DNA from: Calcarisporiella thermophila CBS 279.70
Lineage: Eukaryota > Calcarisporiellomycota
Direction of reading: 5' to 3'
NCBI RefSeq assembly: GCF_041956535.1
Contig: NW_027192194.1
Coordinates: 674,545-738,544 of the forward strand
DNA: 64,000 nucleotides
Both the position numbers and the translations under genes were made by a program. Numbering within the stretch: position 1 is the stretch's first letter; every line of letters starts with the position of its first letter. Positions 22,653 to 34,765 of the stretch are shown piece by piece. The notes beneath the pieces were generated by a model, which had not been told where the DNA came from, did not search any database, and worked only from the letters and a program-made list of their open reading frames with translations.

Positions 22653-25600
22653 TCAATTCATGAAAACATCCAACCGATTCAACCGGGCGTACATGTCCGC
22701 GGGCATTCTGAATTGTATCATTCCTGCAAAAATCATTAGGGCACGCGCCTTGCGTCTCAGCAGATTCATTTTCTAATAGCCGTAGGTTAGGTTCGCTATG
22801 CTTATAAAAAATAGCCGACTCTCTCTTAAACTTACCAGCTGCCTTTCTGAGTCCCCATACGGGGATTCCTTCAACGCAGTGTATAATTTGTACAGGATCG
22901 TCATTGTCATTAAAAGCAGTTGCGAGAAATTTCGCGCAATGGTCTCGTCCAAGTCCCGAAGATCATCGGCTTTGCGAGTGATAAGAGCCATATCCGATTC
23001 AAGCGGTATTAAATTCAATTGTTCCATAAGCTATAATAATTAAAAAAAAAAATAAAGCAGAATTTAGTATTCGCCTGTGCAGCAATTTTTTTTTGATAAA
23101 AATAAAAAGATTGTATTGACCTGGAGCGCTTGCTCAAATTGCCCCTCATCATATAGGCTAGTGAATTGCAATAGCTGTAGCAATAGGCTACAAGTTGTCT
23201 TGCTTCGTTCCGAGATACGTGCTGAGATGTAGGGGTACTGCATATAGTAGGTCATGACATTCTCCGCAAGTGACTTTATATCTTCACCGCCTCCAAACGC
23301 GCCGGTTGGTGGAGCAAGCTCTGTGGATTGTGCTTGGTGATGTAGGGGTAAAGTGAGTGCTTCTCCAAGTTGTTCATTGAGAATCTGGACAACTGTGTCG
23401 TATTCCTGTAACGGAAAAAGTTGTTATAGATTATGTCCCAATTCTTATGATAAACAAAACTTTTTAGCCCTACCTCGGCGAGATTGTATAAGTGTACAGC
23501 ATCAAAATAACGCCCATCAGTATGACTCTTCCGCGCAGCTTGCATGGTGATATTTTGCACAAACTCTCGTTCGTTGCTGAGGAACATCAGCTTCATGTAT
23601 TGCTCGATAGACCCTGGCACTCGTGTGCCATCGCGACGCGCTTCTCCTAAGAGGCCACTATAATCTCGTGTTTCAAGGGCGAGATCCCGTACATAGGCGT
23701 GGCAGAGTCGGACCAAGTGTAGGCCTTCCTCTGTATCTTTGCCGTAAAGACATAGCAGGTAGAGATACTGAAGTGCATCCTGAGGCTCAGACCGGGCAAA
23801 CATGCGTGTATACTGGTAGACAAGGCGAGCAAAATCGAAGCGAGGTACCTCGTTGCCGCTCTCGTCAGTGGTAATGGTAACTAAATAACCATGAACTATT
23901 AGTTTCAGAGAATAATTAATACGATTTTCAGTCGAGAATTACCATAATTCACATCTGCTACATGCGGATTTTCCGGGATTCTAAGCAGACCGTAGTAGGC
24001 CAGCGCAATAGCAAAGTGAACAGCGTCAACTTGGTACTGGTCAGTTTGCACGAGATAGTCAATAGCCTAAGGAAAAGAATGTAAGAATAGGCCAGGATGT
24101 AGCAACTCAAACCAAATCTAAAATCTACCCTCTCAAACTGTCCACTGAGTAGTAGCACCTGGAAGTATGACACGGGATTATTGCCCTTAGGGTTGAAGTG
24201 GGCAGGTCCATATTTCAACACGATATTCTGCAGATCGAAGAGAGTATAGCGATCCTGTGGCGATTCTTGAACATTTGTGCTCTCGCGCACTAGGGCAAAC
24301 TAAGGTAACTCATGAGGGTTAATAGCCTAGCAATTAATAATATGCAATGATTGCAATGTTAACCTGTAACCAAAGATAATCTTCTAGTGTCTGAATTGCA
24401 TCGGCAAGTGTTTTCTTTGACAGTTCGCAACGGCCCAAAATCTTGTATACGGCCAGGCGATACGGGTCAACTGGGCCACTTGAATAATGAACGAGCTGAT
24501 TGTATTCGGAAAGTAAACGGTTTTGAATATTCTTAGGTAACCTAATTAAAAAAAAGAAAAAAAAAACTTAGCAAAGAAAGTGTAAGAGTAAACAGCTTTA
24601 GAAATATAAACCTTCTGTCCTCGCTATCCATGTAAGCCTTAAAGTAAGCTAAGAAGGAACTTTCAATTTTTTGAAGGACGTTTTCATGTTCAATTGCAAA
24701 CTGAAGTGCTTCTCGCTCGTGACCACATCGCATCAAATAGAAAATTTGCGCCCATATTGCTGTATCGTTGTTGACGATCTGTTAAAAAATTGATATATTA
24801 ATCTGCCAATTATTTAAGGGCTAGCTTTTTATATTGACCTGTAGCTTTTTGTTTGTCCACATTCCATGTTTCTTATACCTAATATTGATATATCCCTGGA
24901 TTTTGTTGCGGACTGATGGCACACCGCCAATTTTAGCTTCATGCGGATTTTGGGCAATGGTTTTTTCAACGAACCCAAGAAATCTAGTATATTAACACTA
25001 TGAGATCCTCAAATAACCTATGTTTGCGCGAGCATCCACTTACTGTTCTTCTAAAAATCTTTTAGCACCTCGGACAAGTTTTTGTCTTAGCTCGACTCCT
25101 TGAGGGCTATTATAGGGCGAATAGAGGTATGCGCGCGCATACTGTCTTGCCTTGAGCGGTTGTCGTTGAAATTCTCCATTCAGTACATATTCCTCTCCAA
25201 TAAGCGTAGCTAACAATCGACCACATTCTGCAATACTATGCAGCTTCTATATAGTATTTCATTGTCAGTTAAAAGTCAATGGCTGTCTAAGCTTGGAAAC
25301 ATACAGCGTCTTGCAAGAGTGAAAGGGCAACATCCCGGAAAACATGGACCACTCCGAAATCTTTTCCTTGCAGACGGTGGTCATTCAGTGCCCGTACCGC
25401 CTTGGCATAACGCATCATACGAGTATGCATTTGCAATGTAGGGGTAGGTAATGAACTCACTGCAGATTCATCGCGCATCACACTCGTACTCAGAGATTTC
25501 TATACGAAAATGATATTGGAGAAACGCAAGCACGAAATTTAAAAATTAAGCACTTACTGTTGGCGAGAATGGTGTGCTCACTGATGCGCGGAAACCGCTA

Positions 25601-26218
25601 GCACCCATCGAGCTACGTAGTAGAGAGCTTGTCCCATCCAATTTTCCACCAGCAGTGCTACTTCGTCCTTGATGCTGTCCAAGCTCTTCAAAAATCTTCT
25701 TTTTGAACCTTTCCCAGTCTAGATGAAGGGAACGCTCAAGACATTCATCAAAATCTCCTAGTGTCTAAACGCAAAGACAAAAAGGTGAATTACAAAGCAA
25801 AAAGAAAGAGGAGAAAATCTAAACCTTTCGGCGGCCTTCCTCAATTGCGTTTATGATGATCTGCTCGTGTTCATGCCGAAGATAACCCTATCCAAAGATA
25901 AAATATTCTCCATAAGCCATGTTTTCGCCAATTCGAAGCCCAATTATTTTCAACCTCTACGTCGGTATCGTGCAAAGGTTGCACAGGCTCTAAGACCTGA
26001 ACTTGCTGTAATGGCTCGATCAGAGATCGCAAGGGTGATGAAATAGGCCCACGTATGCCATCCTCACGCGTTGTTGCCTTTGCTGCGAGTTTGCGCGATT
26101 GATTCTCGAGCGTCTCAAGGCTTCGTTCGATCTGCGGGAGATCGGGACTGATAATGTGAGTTGTGAGTCTTTTAGACTGCTCAAGAAGCTCCTTGAGTGA
26201 TGGTGCGGACGACGCCAT
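22653..26218 (-). CDS. NIC96: Nucleoporin Nic96/Nup93
   Basis: Starts at the ATG at 26218 (MASSAPSLKELLEQSKRL) and ends at a stop at 22653 after RKARALMIFAGMIQFRMPADMYARLNRLDVFMN-like sequence, whose last 20 residues match the conserved end of the family (sequence interrupted by introns upstream). Around a dozen or more small introns divide it; the product is about 850-900 residues. Recognisable pieces: an N-terminal coiled coil (ERSLETLENQSRKLAAKA), [68 protein letters not shown] and YFDAVHLYNLAEEYDTVVQILNEQL. Nic96 is the inner-ring scaffold of the nuclear pore, binding the Nsp1 complex through its N-terminal helix and Nup188/Nup192 through the alpha-solenoid. The gene lies between two other tandem minus genes with no functional link. 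Confidence 0.92.
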
Positions 26219-26441
26219 CGCAATTTTTTGATTTGGCAAGCAATGCGCGTACTTTTCAATATTTCACTCTACTTACACCTGAATTGTTTATGAGGCGCAA
26301 GAAAGCAACGTCACGCACAAATTTTAGAAGTTACACTTTTTATTCTATTGAATTTATTTGAAAATTCCATGATTATTCCGTTCAAAGATAACATGAAAGG
26401 AATCTATAAGCTAAATCTTAAGAAGCTGTGCCAACTCCAGT

Positions 26442-29400
26442 TTAGTTTCCATTGGTATTGTCACCTGCTCCACCTATCTCTTCTTTTTCTAATTGGAAGG
26501 CTACCAGACTCTTATTTTCTGGAACTAAGTCGCCGACTTTGTAAAACACTTGCGAAATCTTCCCAGGGAAAGGTGATTTAATAAGATGCTAGAAAAGACC
26601 GCATGAATAGTTAGAGTTGCCCATTAATTCAGATGAAATCAAAACTTACCTCCATTTTCATAGCCTCTAAAATTATGAGCGGTTGATCCTTCTCCACTTC
26701 TTGACCCGGTTGTACAAGAATCTAATAAAATTACAAGTATAGTCGGATGCGCAAAAGTGGAGCTATCCAAGCGTATTTACCTGGGATATCTTACAGGGCA
26801 TGGGAGTTTTAACCGATCCGGCGACATCTGAACTGGTGGCACGGAGATAGGATGGCGTGGGGATGGATAATGTGGTTTTTCCCGTCTAAATAATAGAGAA
26901 GGTCCATCAAATTGATCGGAGGAAAAATAGAAAAGCAAACCATTTACCTCGCCAAACACGTGCACTTTTTCCTTATTCAAAACAACACGACTTCTCAATT
27001 GCCTGTCTGCAATATCTGTCACCAGCACTCCATCCTGCGCGCGTATTGTTGACCTTACACCCTCAAATGTTTGTGTCTTATCGTCCCAACTTACGGTAAT
27101 ATCCAATAATCCATCTTGTCGTGAGGTCACTTCAGTGACAATCTTCTTCGAAGTTTCTGCATCTTCAAAGGTGATTTGGCGGGTGTGAAGGAGATTAAGG
27201 CGGGCATTGGTTAGCTTGGTCCATGGAGAGTGGGGATCCAATGTACCAGCATTAGCTGATTCGAAAGCTTCAATATCCTTCAAGATAATAGAAAGCGCTG
27301 CCTGAGCCGCTACCTCTGGAGCAGGTGTACTGATCGGGGGGAAGAGCTCAGGTTCATGTTTCTAAGCAAAAATTGTTAAATTGTTTTATTGGCGATACAA
27401 TAGAGAGTTTGATGGGGTATTACCTTGATGAATCCCGTTTCGACATCACCATCTATAAAAGCGGGATGTGATGCCAACGTTTTAAGAAAATCTATATTAG
27501 TATTCAAGCCAACCACCTAACAAGGCAAAGGTAAATTAGTAAATCTTATTTCATAAATAGTATGACCTGTGTGCATACCTCATACTCTCCCAATGCCTTT
27601 CGCAGTATGCGAAGTGCTGCCGTACGGTCCTCGCCCTTGACAACAAGTTTGGCAATCATTGGATCATAATGCACGCTAATCTGATCTCCTTGTCCAAATC
27701 CTGTTTCCAGTCGGACAGTAGGAGAAGCCTCAGGTGTTCGGACATGTAGCAATGGTCCAGTGTCGGGAAGGAACCCACTAGATAATTAATTAGTTATTTC
27801 TATGAAAGGTTTCCTTTTTGGTATTAAGGATTGCCTACTTTCTAGGATTCTCCGCATATATACGAGCCTCAAATGCATGTCCATCTAATTTCAATTGCTC
27901 CTGTGTATAAGGCAATGGGTTTCCGGCAGCGACCTAAGAAAGAGCATATTATATGAGAAATTTGAACACAATAAGAACACCGCCATACAGCTTACTTCTA
28001 GTTGCCAGTGAACTAGATCAGTGCCTGTGACCATTTCGGTGACAGGATGCTCAACCTATTAAGAGTCTCCGTTTAAATTGAATCTGATGTTAAGCCAGAG
28101 TAATTTATACTAACTTGTAATCTAGTGTTCATCTCCATGAAATAGAATTTTTTCTCTAAATTGTCCATGATGAATTCTACCGTACCAGCCCCCAAATAAT
28201 TTACAGCACGCGCGGCATCCACAGCTTTCCGACCAAGTTCCATCCGTAACTCCTCCGATAAGCCAGGAGCTGGGGCCTCCTCTAATATTTTTTGGTGCCT
28301 ACGTTGAACCGAGCAGTCGCGTTCAAATAGGTGCACTGCATTTCCATGGCTATCTGCAAACACTTGGACCTCGACGTGGCGTGGAGTTGTTAGGTATTTC
28401 TCAATAAGAACCTTGTCATCACCAAATGACTTGGCAGATTCACGTTTTGCCGATTCAAGAGCAAAGTCAAATTCAGCGGGTGAATTAACGATGCGCATGC
28501 CTTTACCACCTCCACCTTTGATGGCTTTAATGAGAACCGGGTATCCAATGCGTGCGGCTTCTTCCTTGAGAAATCTGGGGTCTTGATTCTCACCATGGTA
28601 GCCAGGAACTACGGGAACATTAGCAGCTTCCATGATGATTTTAGATTCACTAATTGAGAAGAGGATAAATAACAACTCAGCAACCCTTTTTGATCTAAGA
28701 ACAACCTTTTAGATCCCATAGAACGAATCGCGCTGGCAGGAGGACCAATGAAAGTGATACCTTCCTTCATAAGTAAATCTGAAAACTCGGCATTTTCAGA
28801 TAAGAATCCATAGCCAGGATGAATGGCCTAAAAGAATTCTAATCAAAATGCTGAATTTCCCAATAAGTTAAATAATCTAAAACATACCTGAGCCCCACTA
28901 CGCTTCGACACATCGACAATCTTATCCATTCTCAAATAGCTTTCTGAGGACGCAGCTGGACCGAGCAAATAAGCCTCGTCGGCCTAGTTTGTATACACGA
29001 CATCAACAACTTCGTATATGAACATAGATGAAATTTGCGAGCGAATTACCATCTTGACGTGAAGAGCATCCCTATCCGGCTCGCTGTACACAGCTACAGT
29101 TTTTATCCCAAGCTTCTTTGCTGTCCTAATTACTCTACACGCAATTTCACCACTATACACCATAATACAGGGTATGAATGATCTCATCCTTAAAATAAAA
29201 AGAATAGGATATGGGGGAGGGAATACCGATTTGCGATAAGTATTTTATCGAATAGTGGTTTACGAACTATGGAAAGATTAAAAAACAATGTCAATAAACA
29301 CAAACAGGAAGCATTATGGATCCTTAGGATGCCTCAGCTCTGCTAACCCTCCAGTCGTCCTTAACTCTTACAGTAGAAATTTTTAAGGATGCTTACCTGT

Positions 29401-29502
29401 CACACCTGATGAGTAACGCGTCCATATACGATTTGTACTGATGTTTATGATTCTTGGATGAGCAGCGCGGATTGTTCGCGCAGAATTAAGTAACATTGCC
29501 AT
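26442..29502 (-). CDS. MCCA: 3-methylcrotonyl-CoA carboxylase alpha (biotin) subunit, mitochondrial
   Basis: About a dozen exons from ATG 29502 to stop 26442, about 715 residues. The first exon ([18 protein letters not shown]...) is an Arg-rich, Ser-rich mitochondrial presequence. The biotin carboxylase core follows: [20 protein letters not shown], the [13 protein letters not shown] motif, [14 protein letters not shown] (ATP grasp), [22 protein letters not shown] and MNTRLQVEHPVTE. The biotin attachment site EAMKMEH is in the second-last exon. Wording such as [14 protein letters not shown] and the absence of a carboxyltransferase domain fit MCC alpha better than propionyl- or acetyl-CoA carboxylase. 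With MCC beta (not in this window) it carboxylates 3-methylcrotonyl-CoA in leucine breakdown. Confidence 0.92.
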
Positions 29503-29804
29503 TGAAAGTCGAAATGCTACAACAGAAACAACTCAAAGGAACGCGGGGGGACGTGGGAAATTTTTTTATTGAGTGCTGCGGACTCTGGGTCATAATTTCT
29601 TGTTTCACTTCGTGAATTTTCTTAATCTTTTTTTATGTTGAATTGCCCCTCATTTTATTTCTATATTTTTTGTACGCTCCTTTGAATGTTTAAACGAGAA
29701 GATGAGAAAATTATGCCTTTCGGTGTATTGAGTATGCAGCACATAAAGCCATGATTAGCAATATTTTCTAACCAATGTAAATTCTGATTCTGCATTCTAC
29801 TTAG
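29503..29804. other. Short divergent region between MCCA and the Opy2-like gene
   Basis: About 300 bp which must contain the MCCA promoter and the unresolved 5' exon of the Opy2-like gene. Candidate starts are ATGs at 29635 and 29686, both of which can be spliced in phase 1 (donors TTTTT|GTACGC or TTTCG|GTGTAT) to the exon at 29805. Confidence 0.4.
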
Positions 29805-30718
29805 TGCCAAACGATCCTTATATTCGGCTACGACGCCCTCCGCGAGGGCTATTTGTTAGAGCAGAAGACCCTAACAAGTGTATAAAAGATAAAGACTGCC
29901 CACCTCCTCAATGTCCTTCTTGTCCTCAGGACCAAAAATGTGTCCTTGTTACCCGTTCGTGCAATTTGTGCGCGTCGGCCAAGTGTGTGCCTTTAGCACA
30001 AATCGCCGATGTTTCCACTGGTCCTCAGGGTGGAAATAATACAAACTGGACATTAATTGGAGGTGTGATTGGCGCTATTGGCTTTGTCGTCTTACTTGTT
30101 GGAGTTCTTTTGTATTTTTGGCGCAAAAAAACGCGAGGCACAAATGTAGTTAATTCGAAAAATCTGAATGATAATGGCAGGCCATTAGAAGAGGTCAGTA
30201 TTACTAGCTAATTCCAGCATATTTCAATCTGCATAACTATATAATATATATTTCTTTAGATTAGAGCTGGTCCTCTATCTCAAAATTATGATATACCAAC
30301 CAATGACGAAATTGGCCCACGAGCAACAATTATTAAAACGGCGAATCGCGTTAACCTTGGAGAGAGACGAACGTCTGATAAGGGTGGCGATCCGTTGTTG
30401 GTGACACGTGCACGCCCTAAGCTAGTACGGGTTGTCTCCAAACGTAAACCCAAAACGGAACCCGGTGTAGAACTGGTAGACTCAAAAGACTACGCATCTG
30501 GTATGAGTAGTACTATTGAACCAGCAATATTAATGAATGGAGTGCCCACGAATGAGGGTAATGATATCCCGCAATCCCTGAATGCAGAAAATGAAAATTC
30601 TACAACCAAGGATGAATATAGCCCAATCACTATTGCTTTCGATGGAGATGATTCCAAGGCGTTGATCCAAACAACCTCGGCAAATGCGAACCAAAGCAAT
30701 ATGGACAAGAAAACCTGA
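29805..30718 (+). CDS. Opy2-like single-pass membrane anchor protein (5' exon unresolved)
   Basis: Two exons are clear: 29805-30193, preceded by a CTTAG acceptor, and 30260-30718 (at least 281 residues). The extracellular part is an eight-cysteine cluster, CIKDKDCPPPQCPSCPQDQ then KCVLVTRSCNLCASAKCV, whose CPxCP...C(x)V(L)TxxxC..C spacing is that of the Opy2 domain. A single helix (LIGGVIGAIGFVVLLVGVLLYFW) is followed by Arg/Lys and a 175-residue cytoplasmic tail. Opy2 anchors Ste50 at the plasma membrane for the HOG and filamentation MAP-kinase pathways. In the tail VRVVSKRKPKTEPG is a basic segment. The start codon lies in an upstream exon I could not fix between two options. Confidence 0.7.
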
Positions 30719-31323
30719 GGCATAAATAATTCAAATTAATAGCATATCTCCGTAGATACGTACTCAAATACTCTGGTTGAAAAATTTATCATTTTTGTAT
30801 CACTATGTGTTCATTTATTTATGCAATGTGCTATTTCTACCCTTTTCTCATTTTATTAACACGGCCTTCATGTTATGATCAGCTTCGCCTCACTTTTACA
30901 TTATTTATTCAAACACCTAAAGTAAGATATAATAAGTACTCCATAAAATGCATTCATTCAAGCTCCAGCTCTTATCTCACCTCTCCTGAGCTGACTAAAT
31001 TTCTCGGGGTAAAATCAGCAGGATTGTGCTTAAGATATACATTTGTGAGCGTATATTAACGAGATATCCTCGGTATATAGACCATCATCTATTGACTAAC
31101 TCTAGCAGCGGATCAAGTCATCAGAGCAATACCAACCCTTGAATAAGTCGCGAAAAGTGAACTCGAATCTATCCTCCCTAAAACATATACTAATTCATAT
31201 CCAACTAGAGTGGGCTTTTATATGATAATTTAGCTTTTTTATTCGATTTTATCTATTACATAGAGTGAATATATCAATAGGAATAGCGAACAAGTGCCAT
31301 TTTAATATACATGCAAAGAACAT
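30719..31323. other. Convergent AT-rich 3' flanks
   Basis: 605 bp between the Opy2-like stop and the COX16 stop. A frame at 30805-31059 is low-complexity AT-rich DNA with no family match. No gene supported. Confidence 0.45.
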
Positions 31324-31835
31324 CTACGACTTCATCACATTATCCGGTACACCTTCGGGCCGTGGAACCCGCTTACTCTCCCATGAATCCAGCTCTTCTT
31401 CGTGTGCTTGGAGTCTCTAAAAGAATGATTAGTTATTAAAATAATGTACTAGAATATTACTAGAGCTTTACCCAATATTCTTCTTGTAAACTTAGGCGTC
31501 GCTTGCCTTTGCTCATGTTGAGTTCATCTTCTTTCTTCAACTAGCGGAGGCAAAGAGATAAAATTAATAAATGTCAAAAAGAGCCAACATCATATTACCC
31601 ATTAATTCAATTGTTTTCATGTAATTGATTTTTTCAATATCGGTGTGGATCTTACCTGAGTTACACGATGCTCATGATGCTCGTATCTTGTCTTGGTGAA
31701 CTGCTGTAAACCAAATGATCCAACCACAAGAACTGTAATAAATGGAAGCCCAAAAAAGACGAAAGGCCGGCGCTTGATAAACGAGTTGAGACCTCCTAAT
31801 TTTGGATTAAGCGGCCGACTTTCGAACGTTGGCAT
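31324..31835 (-). CDS. COX16: Cytochrome c oxidase assembly protein COX16
   Basis: Three exons: 31835-31656, then about 31537-31470 and about 31414-31324, about 110 residues. It opens MPTFESRPLNPKLGGLNSF, has one transmembrane helix (VFFGLPFITVLVVGSFGLQQFT) followed by the family signature TRYEHHEHRVTQ, then a Lys-rich stretch with LSLQEEYWRLQ and DSWESKRVPRPEGVP near the end. The pattern GSFGLxxFTxxRY and the final W-x3-R-x-PRP are diagnostic of COX16, an inner-membrane factor for building cytochrome oxidase (Cox2 insertion). Unlike many members there is no long presequence. Confidence 0.9.
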
Positions 31836-32023
31836 TCTTTAAAGATCTGTATTGAAGTTCTGTTTCCACTCCAACGCTTTTAACAATTTAACAGTCACTA
31901 TATACAATCTTAATTAAAGCAGGCATGCTGAGTTGTCTTTTCGAGATTCAGATATTCTCAAAAATATTAGTAGCTCTTGAAGTAGCTCATGTGATGACCC
32001 ATTTATAAAAGTCTCAGTAAATC

Positions 32024-32312
32024 ATGTCATCTCCAGTCCAATACAAATATTTGATCTCAAGGTAAAGCTTTTTTCATGTACGCTCCAAACGCCGTTATCT
32101 TGTGTTTTTCCTAATCTATTCCTTTAATTTTTTTTATCTTAATTAATATAACAAATAGATCTGGAGACATTGTGTTCTCGATAGTTGTCGGGGTAGGAGC
32201 GTATTTCTTATATGAGCGAGACAACCCACGCCCTGAAGGCCGCAGCCTGGTAGAATTACTAAGAAGAAAAATATCTACTCGAAAACCAGAGAATGTCGAT
32301 GAGAATAAATAA
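32024..32312 (+). CDS. NCE101: NCE101-like small membrane protein (non-classical export protein family)
   Basis: Two exons, 32024-32061 and 32159-32312, encode 63 residues. The splice (TCAAG|GTAAAG ... AATAG|ATCTGG) rebuilds YLISRSGDIVFSIVVGVGAY. One membrane helix (DIVFSIVVGVGAYFLY) is followed by ERDNPRPEGRSLVELLRRK. The pattern Y-L-x-S-(x)D-x8-G-x2-AY-x2-YE-x5-RP-x-G-x3-EL is that of NCE101 (NCE1), a 53-residue yeast protein tied to export of proteins lacking signal peptides. The gene has a small intron in the family's N-terminal segment. It was easily missed because each exon is short. Confidence 0.85.
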
Positions 32313-32524
32313 ACTTTGATGGTTTATTTTATAGTTTGTTCAGGGTTTCATCCTCCTTATTCCTGACTCTTACTTGTACAAAATAACCACAAATATTGAG
32401 AAAATATTAGAGCCTGAAACATTAATGGTTTATTAGTATTATTAACAAGTAAGCGGAAATGATATAGAACAACAGGGTATATAAACATAGCAATAATAAC
32501 AATTGCAGCGAAGTGGTATAGATG

Positions 32525-33967
32525 TCAGTCGTCTTTCAACGCATTTAGACGATTTAATCTTTTCACATAGCGTCCATATGTGCTACCTCCAGTGAAAACA
32601 AAGAATCTCCCATATGATGCAATCAACGCGTCCACCATCGGCATAAGCCGCCCGCTGGGTATATCGTCACTGTGAATTTTTAGAATATCCTGAGACATAT
32701 CGTGTAGGGTAAATGTACACGGGAATTCTTCCACGATTGGACGGAAAGTAGTACGAACATGTGGGCTCTCCGGTGAGTCTGTGGCCATGAAGACAAGCGA
32801 CCAGCGACCATAATATCTGGCGTTCCTTTTACATTCCTCCAGGTTCGGACGAGTTCCGATGGCTGGCAAGGGGGGCGGCTCTTTCTTGATTTTGGATTTC
32901 CGTCGCCCTATTACCTTTTTCAGCTTATCGCGCAACTCCAATAAGTTCTCTCTCTCGTGCACTGCGTAATAACCGTCGCCAATCCGCGCTTGCACCGAAA
33001 CAAACTCGTTGCCCAACAGGGTAACAACACGTTTTGCCGCAGCTATCACTTCGGGATGGCTAAAGACAATGGTCTCCTGTATAAGGTCGAACATTGCCTT
33101 ACTCTCTGGTAAATTCATCGTAACACGCTCGGATCCAAACAAGGAACCAAATCGTACTAACTTCGCCGAGTGCTTCCTCAAATCCTCGGCCATTAAGCGA
33201 ATCAAGTAGGGCTTCAGTCGTTGCTGGTCATTCCTCTCATATTGGTCAAATATTTTGTAATCTTTTCGAGTAGCATCGTGTAGCATTAGCACTTCCGTTT
33301 TCTCGTCCTTGATATCAAGCATGCGGTTAAGATCTGCCCGCGCATCATCTAGAAATATCATGCGCACTTTTTTCTCGATTGCGTTGAAATTAAGGAGTTT
33401 GTTGAATGGAACATAAAAGACCTTGTTGGTGATGGATTTACAGGGTCGACTCGGTCGAAGACTCAAGCAATCGTCATAGCCGTTTTTTAAGAAATCGAAA
33501 GTGCGAAAAGGTATTGCCCTACCAAGATTGGCCGGAGGGACAATGAGGGTGCGATTTAGCATGTATGCAATGCGAATTGCGTTTTCTATAATGTAAACGA
33601 ATGTTAATCTTGTCCCAACCTTACTGAGTAGATATTTGGGAAAGTACTGACCCAAAGCACCTCTTTGATTATGGAATCCCGAATGTAGATAAAAGGTAAC
33701 AAACTTCTCCTCACTCTGCCCAGGAGAATTGACCGTTTTTTCTATATATTTTGCTGCTGGGCGACCGTGGTCTACTAAAGTATAAATTTAGTGAAAGAAG
33801 AATTCAATGCTAATTCAACCATGCGCACCCATCCATCGCGTTGCTCTGAGAATGACAAGCGGTGTTACCGCTGTGCTCTCAAGGGTGATTTGATAGAAGA
33901 GCGAGAGTGTTAAGAGCACGAAGAGGACACACCAGGTAAATATTTGCCTATCTCTATGTACACCCAT
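32525..33967 (-). CDS. Type II membrane GDP-fucose protein O-fucosyltransferase-like protein
   Basis: Three exons: 33967 to about 33830 (membrane anchor, MGVHRDRQIFTWCVLFVLLTL), about 33776-33653 and about 33589-32525, about 440 residues. The splices rebuild FVTFYLHSGFHNQRGALENAIRIAYMLNRTLIVPPAN, matching the first GDP-fucose-binding loop of the PF10250 family (long segment shown only in part by each exon). Later motifs: VSVQARIGDGYY (R-x-GD), WSLVFMATDSPES and FVFTGGSTYGRYV, the usual C-terminal nucleotide-sugar region. A basic insert (GRRKSKIKKEPPPLP) lies before the third motif. POFUT-like proteins act in the ER/Golgi; acceptor and fucose use in this fungus are unknown. Confidence 0.75.
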
Positions 33968-34765
33968 TACCAAGCTACTATCGAGGATAACTTAAGAAAA
34001 AGTTATGAATTGGAAACGGGAGAACGGAATCAATAGAGGGCCAGTCTGAAATTGTGTCGAGGAATGGAACAATAAATGGGTGAAAGCTGAACAAAGAATT
34101 CGAACAACTATTTTGCAATAAAAAATGGATGGGTGGGTATAATTCTAAAAGCCATCACAAGAGTAATCGTAAGACCGCGGTAAAGGAAGAAAGGAAGATA
34201 AGGAGAGGGGAAGATGAATATAAGGAAATATAGCCATCCAGAAATGGAACACGCGAATATATGGTTAAATTTAAGTTGGTTTTTCCTCTTCGAGCCGCAT
34301 ATTTTCATTCCACGCTTATTTCTTTGGCAAGTCACAAAACTACGGCATGTGATCGGAATGCACCGAGGCCCTGGCTTTAATATAGGGAAAGTTGTTTTTT
34401 GAATGGGAGATCTCATTGTTTTAAGGCATTTTGTTGACTCCAGTCATCCTTTTAATAAATCTAGAGGACCTCTCCGTAAATATCGATGCATTTTAAAGAA
34501 TGCCATTTTTTTTCCTCAAGTATTCACTTTTTTATGTCTAGTGATTATGAAACACGACTGGCCGATGAAACATTAATGCTAAAATTTTCAACTTTTGACC
34601 AACGAATACAATGTAGCTAATAGTTTGGTAACCATCGGAAATACGAAAATTGGATGAACATCAATTTTCCAACTCATTGTGTGTATATCGGTCTATATTA
34701 GAGTGGTTGTGATTGAGGTAGAAATTGGAGATATAAAAGCACATGTCTACACACGGTTAATGAAA
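33968..34765. other. Fucosyltransferase promoter and NPT1 3' flank
   Basis: 798 bp, AT-rich. Overlapping frames at 34108-34416 (minus) and 34214-34402 (plus) have no family resemblance. Confidence 0.45.
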
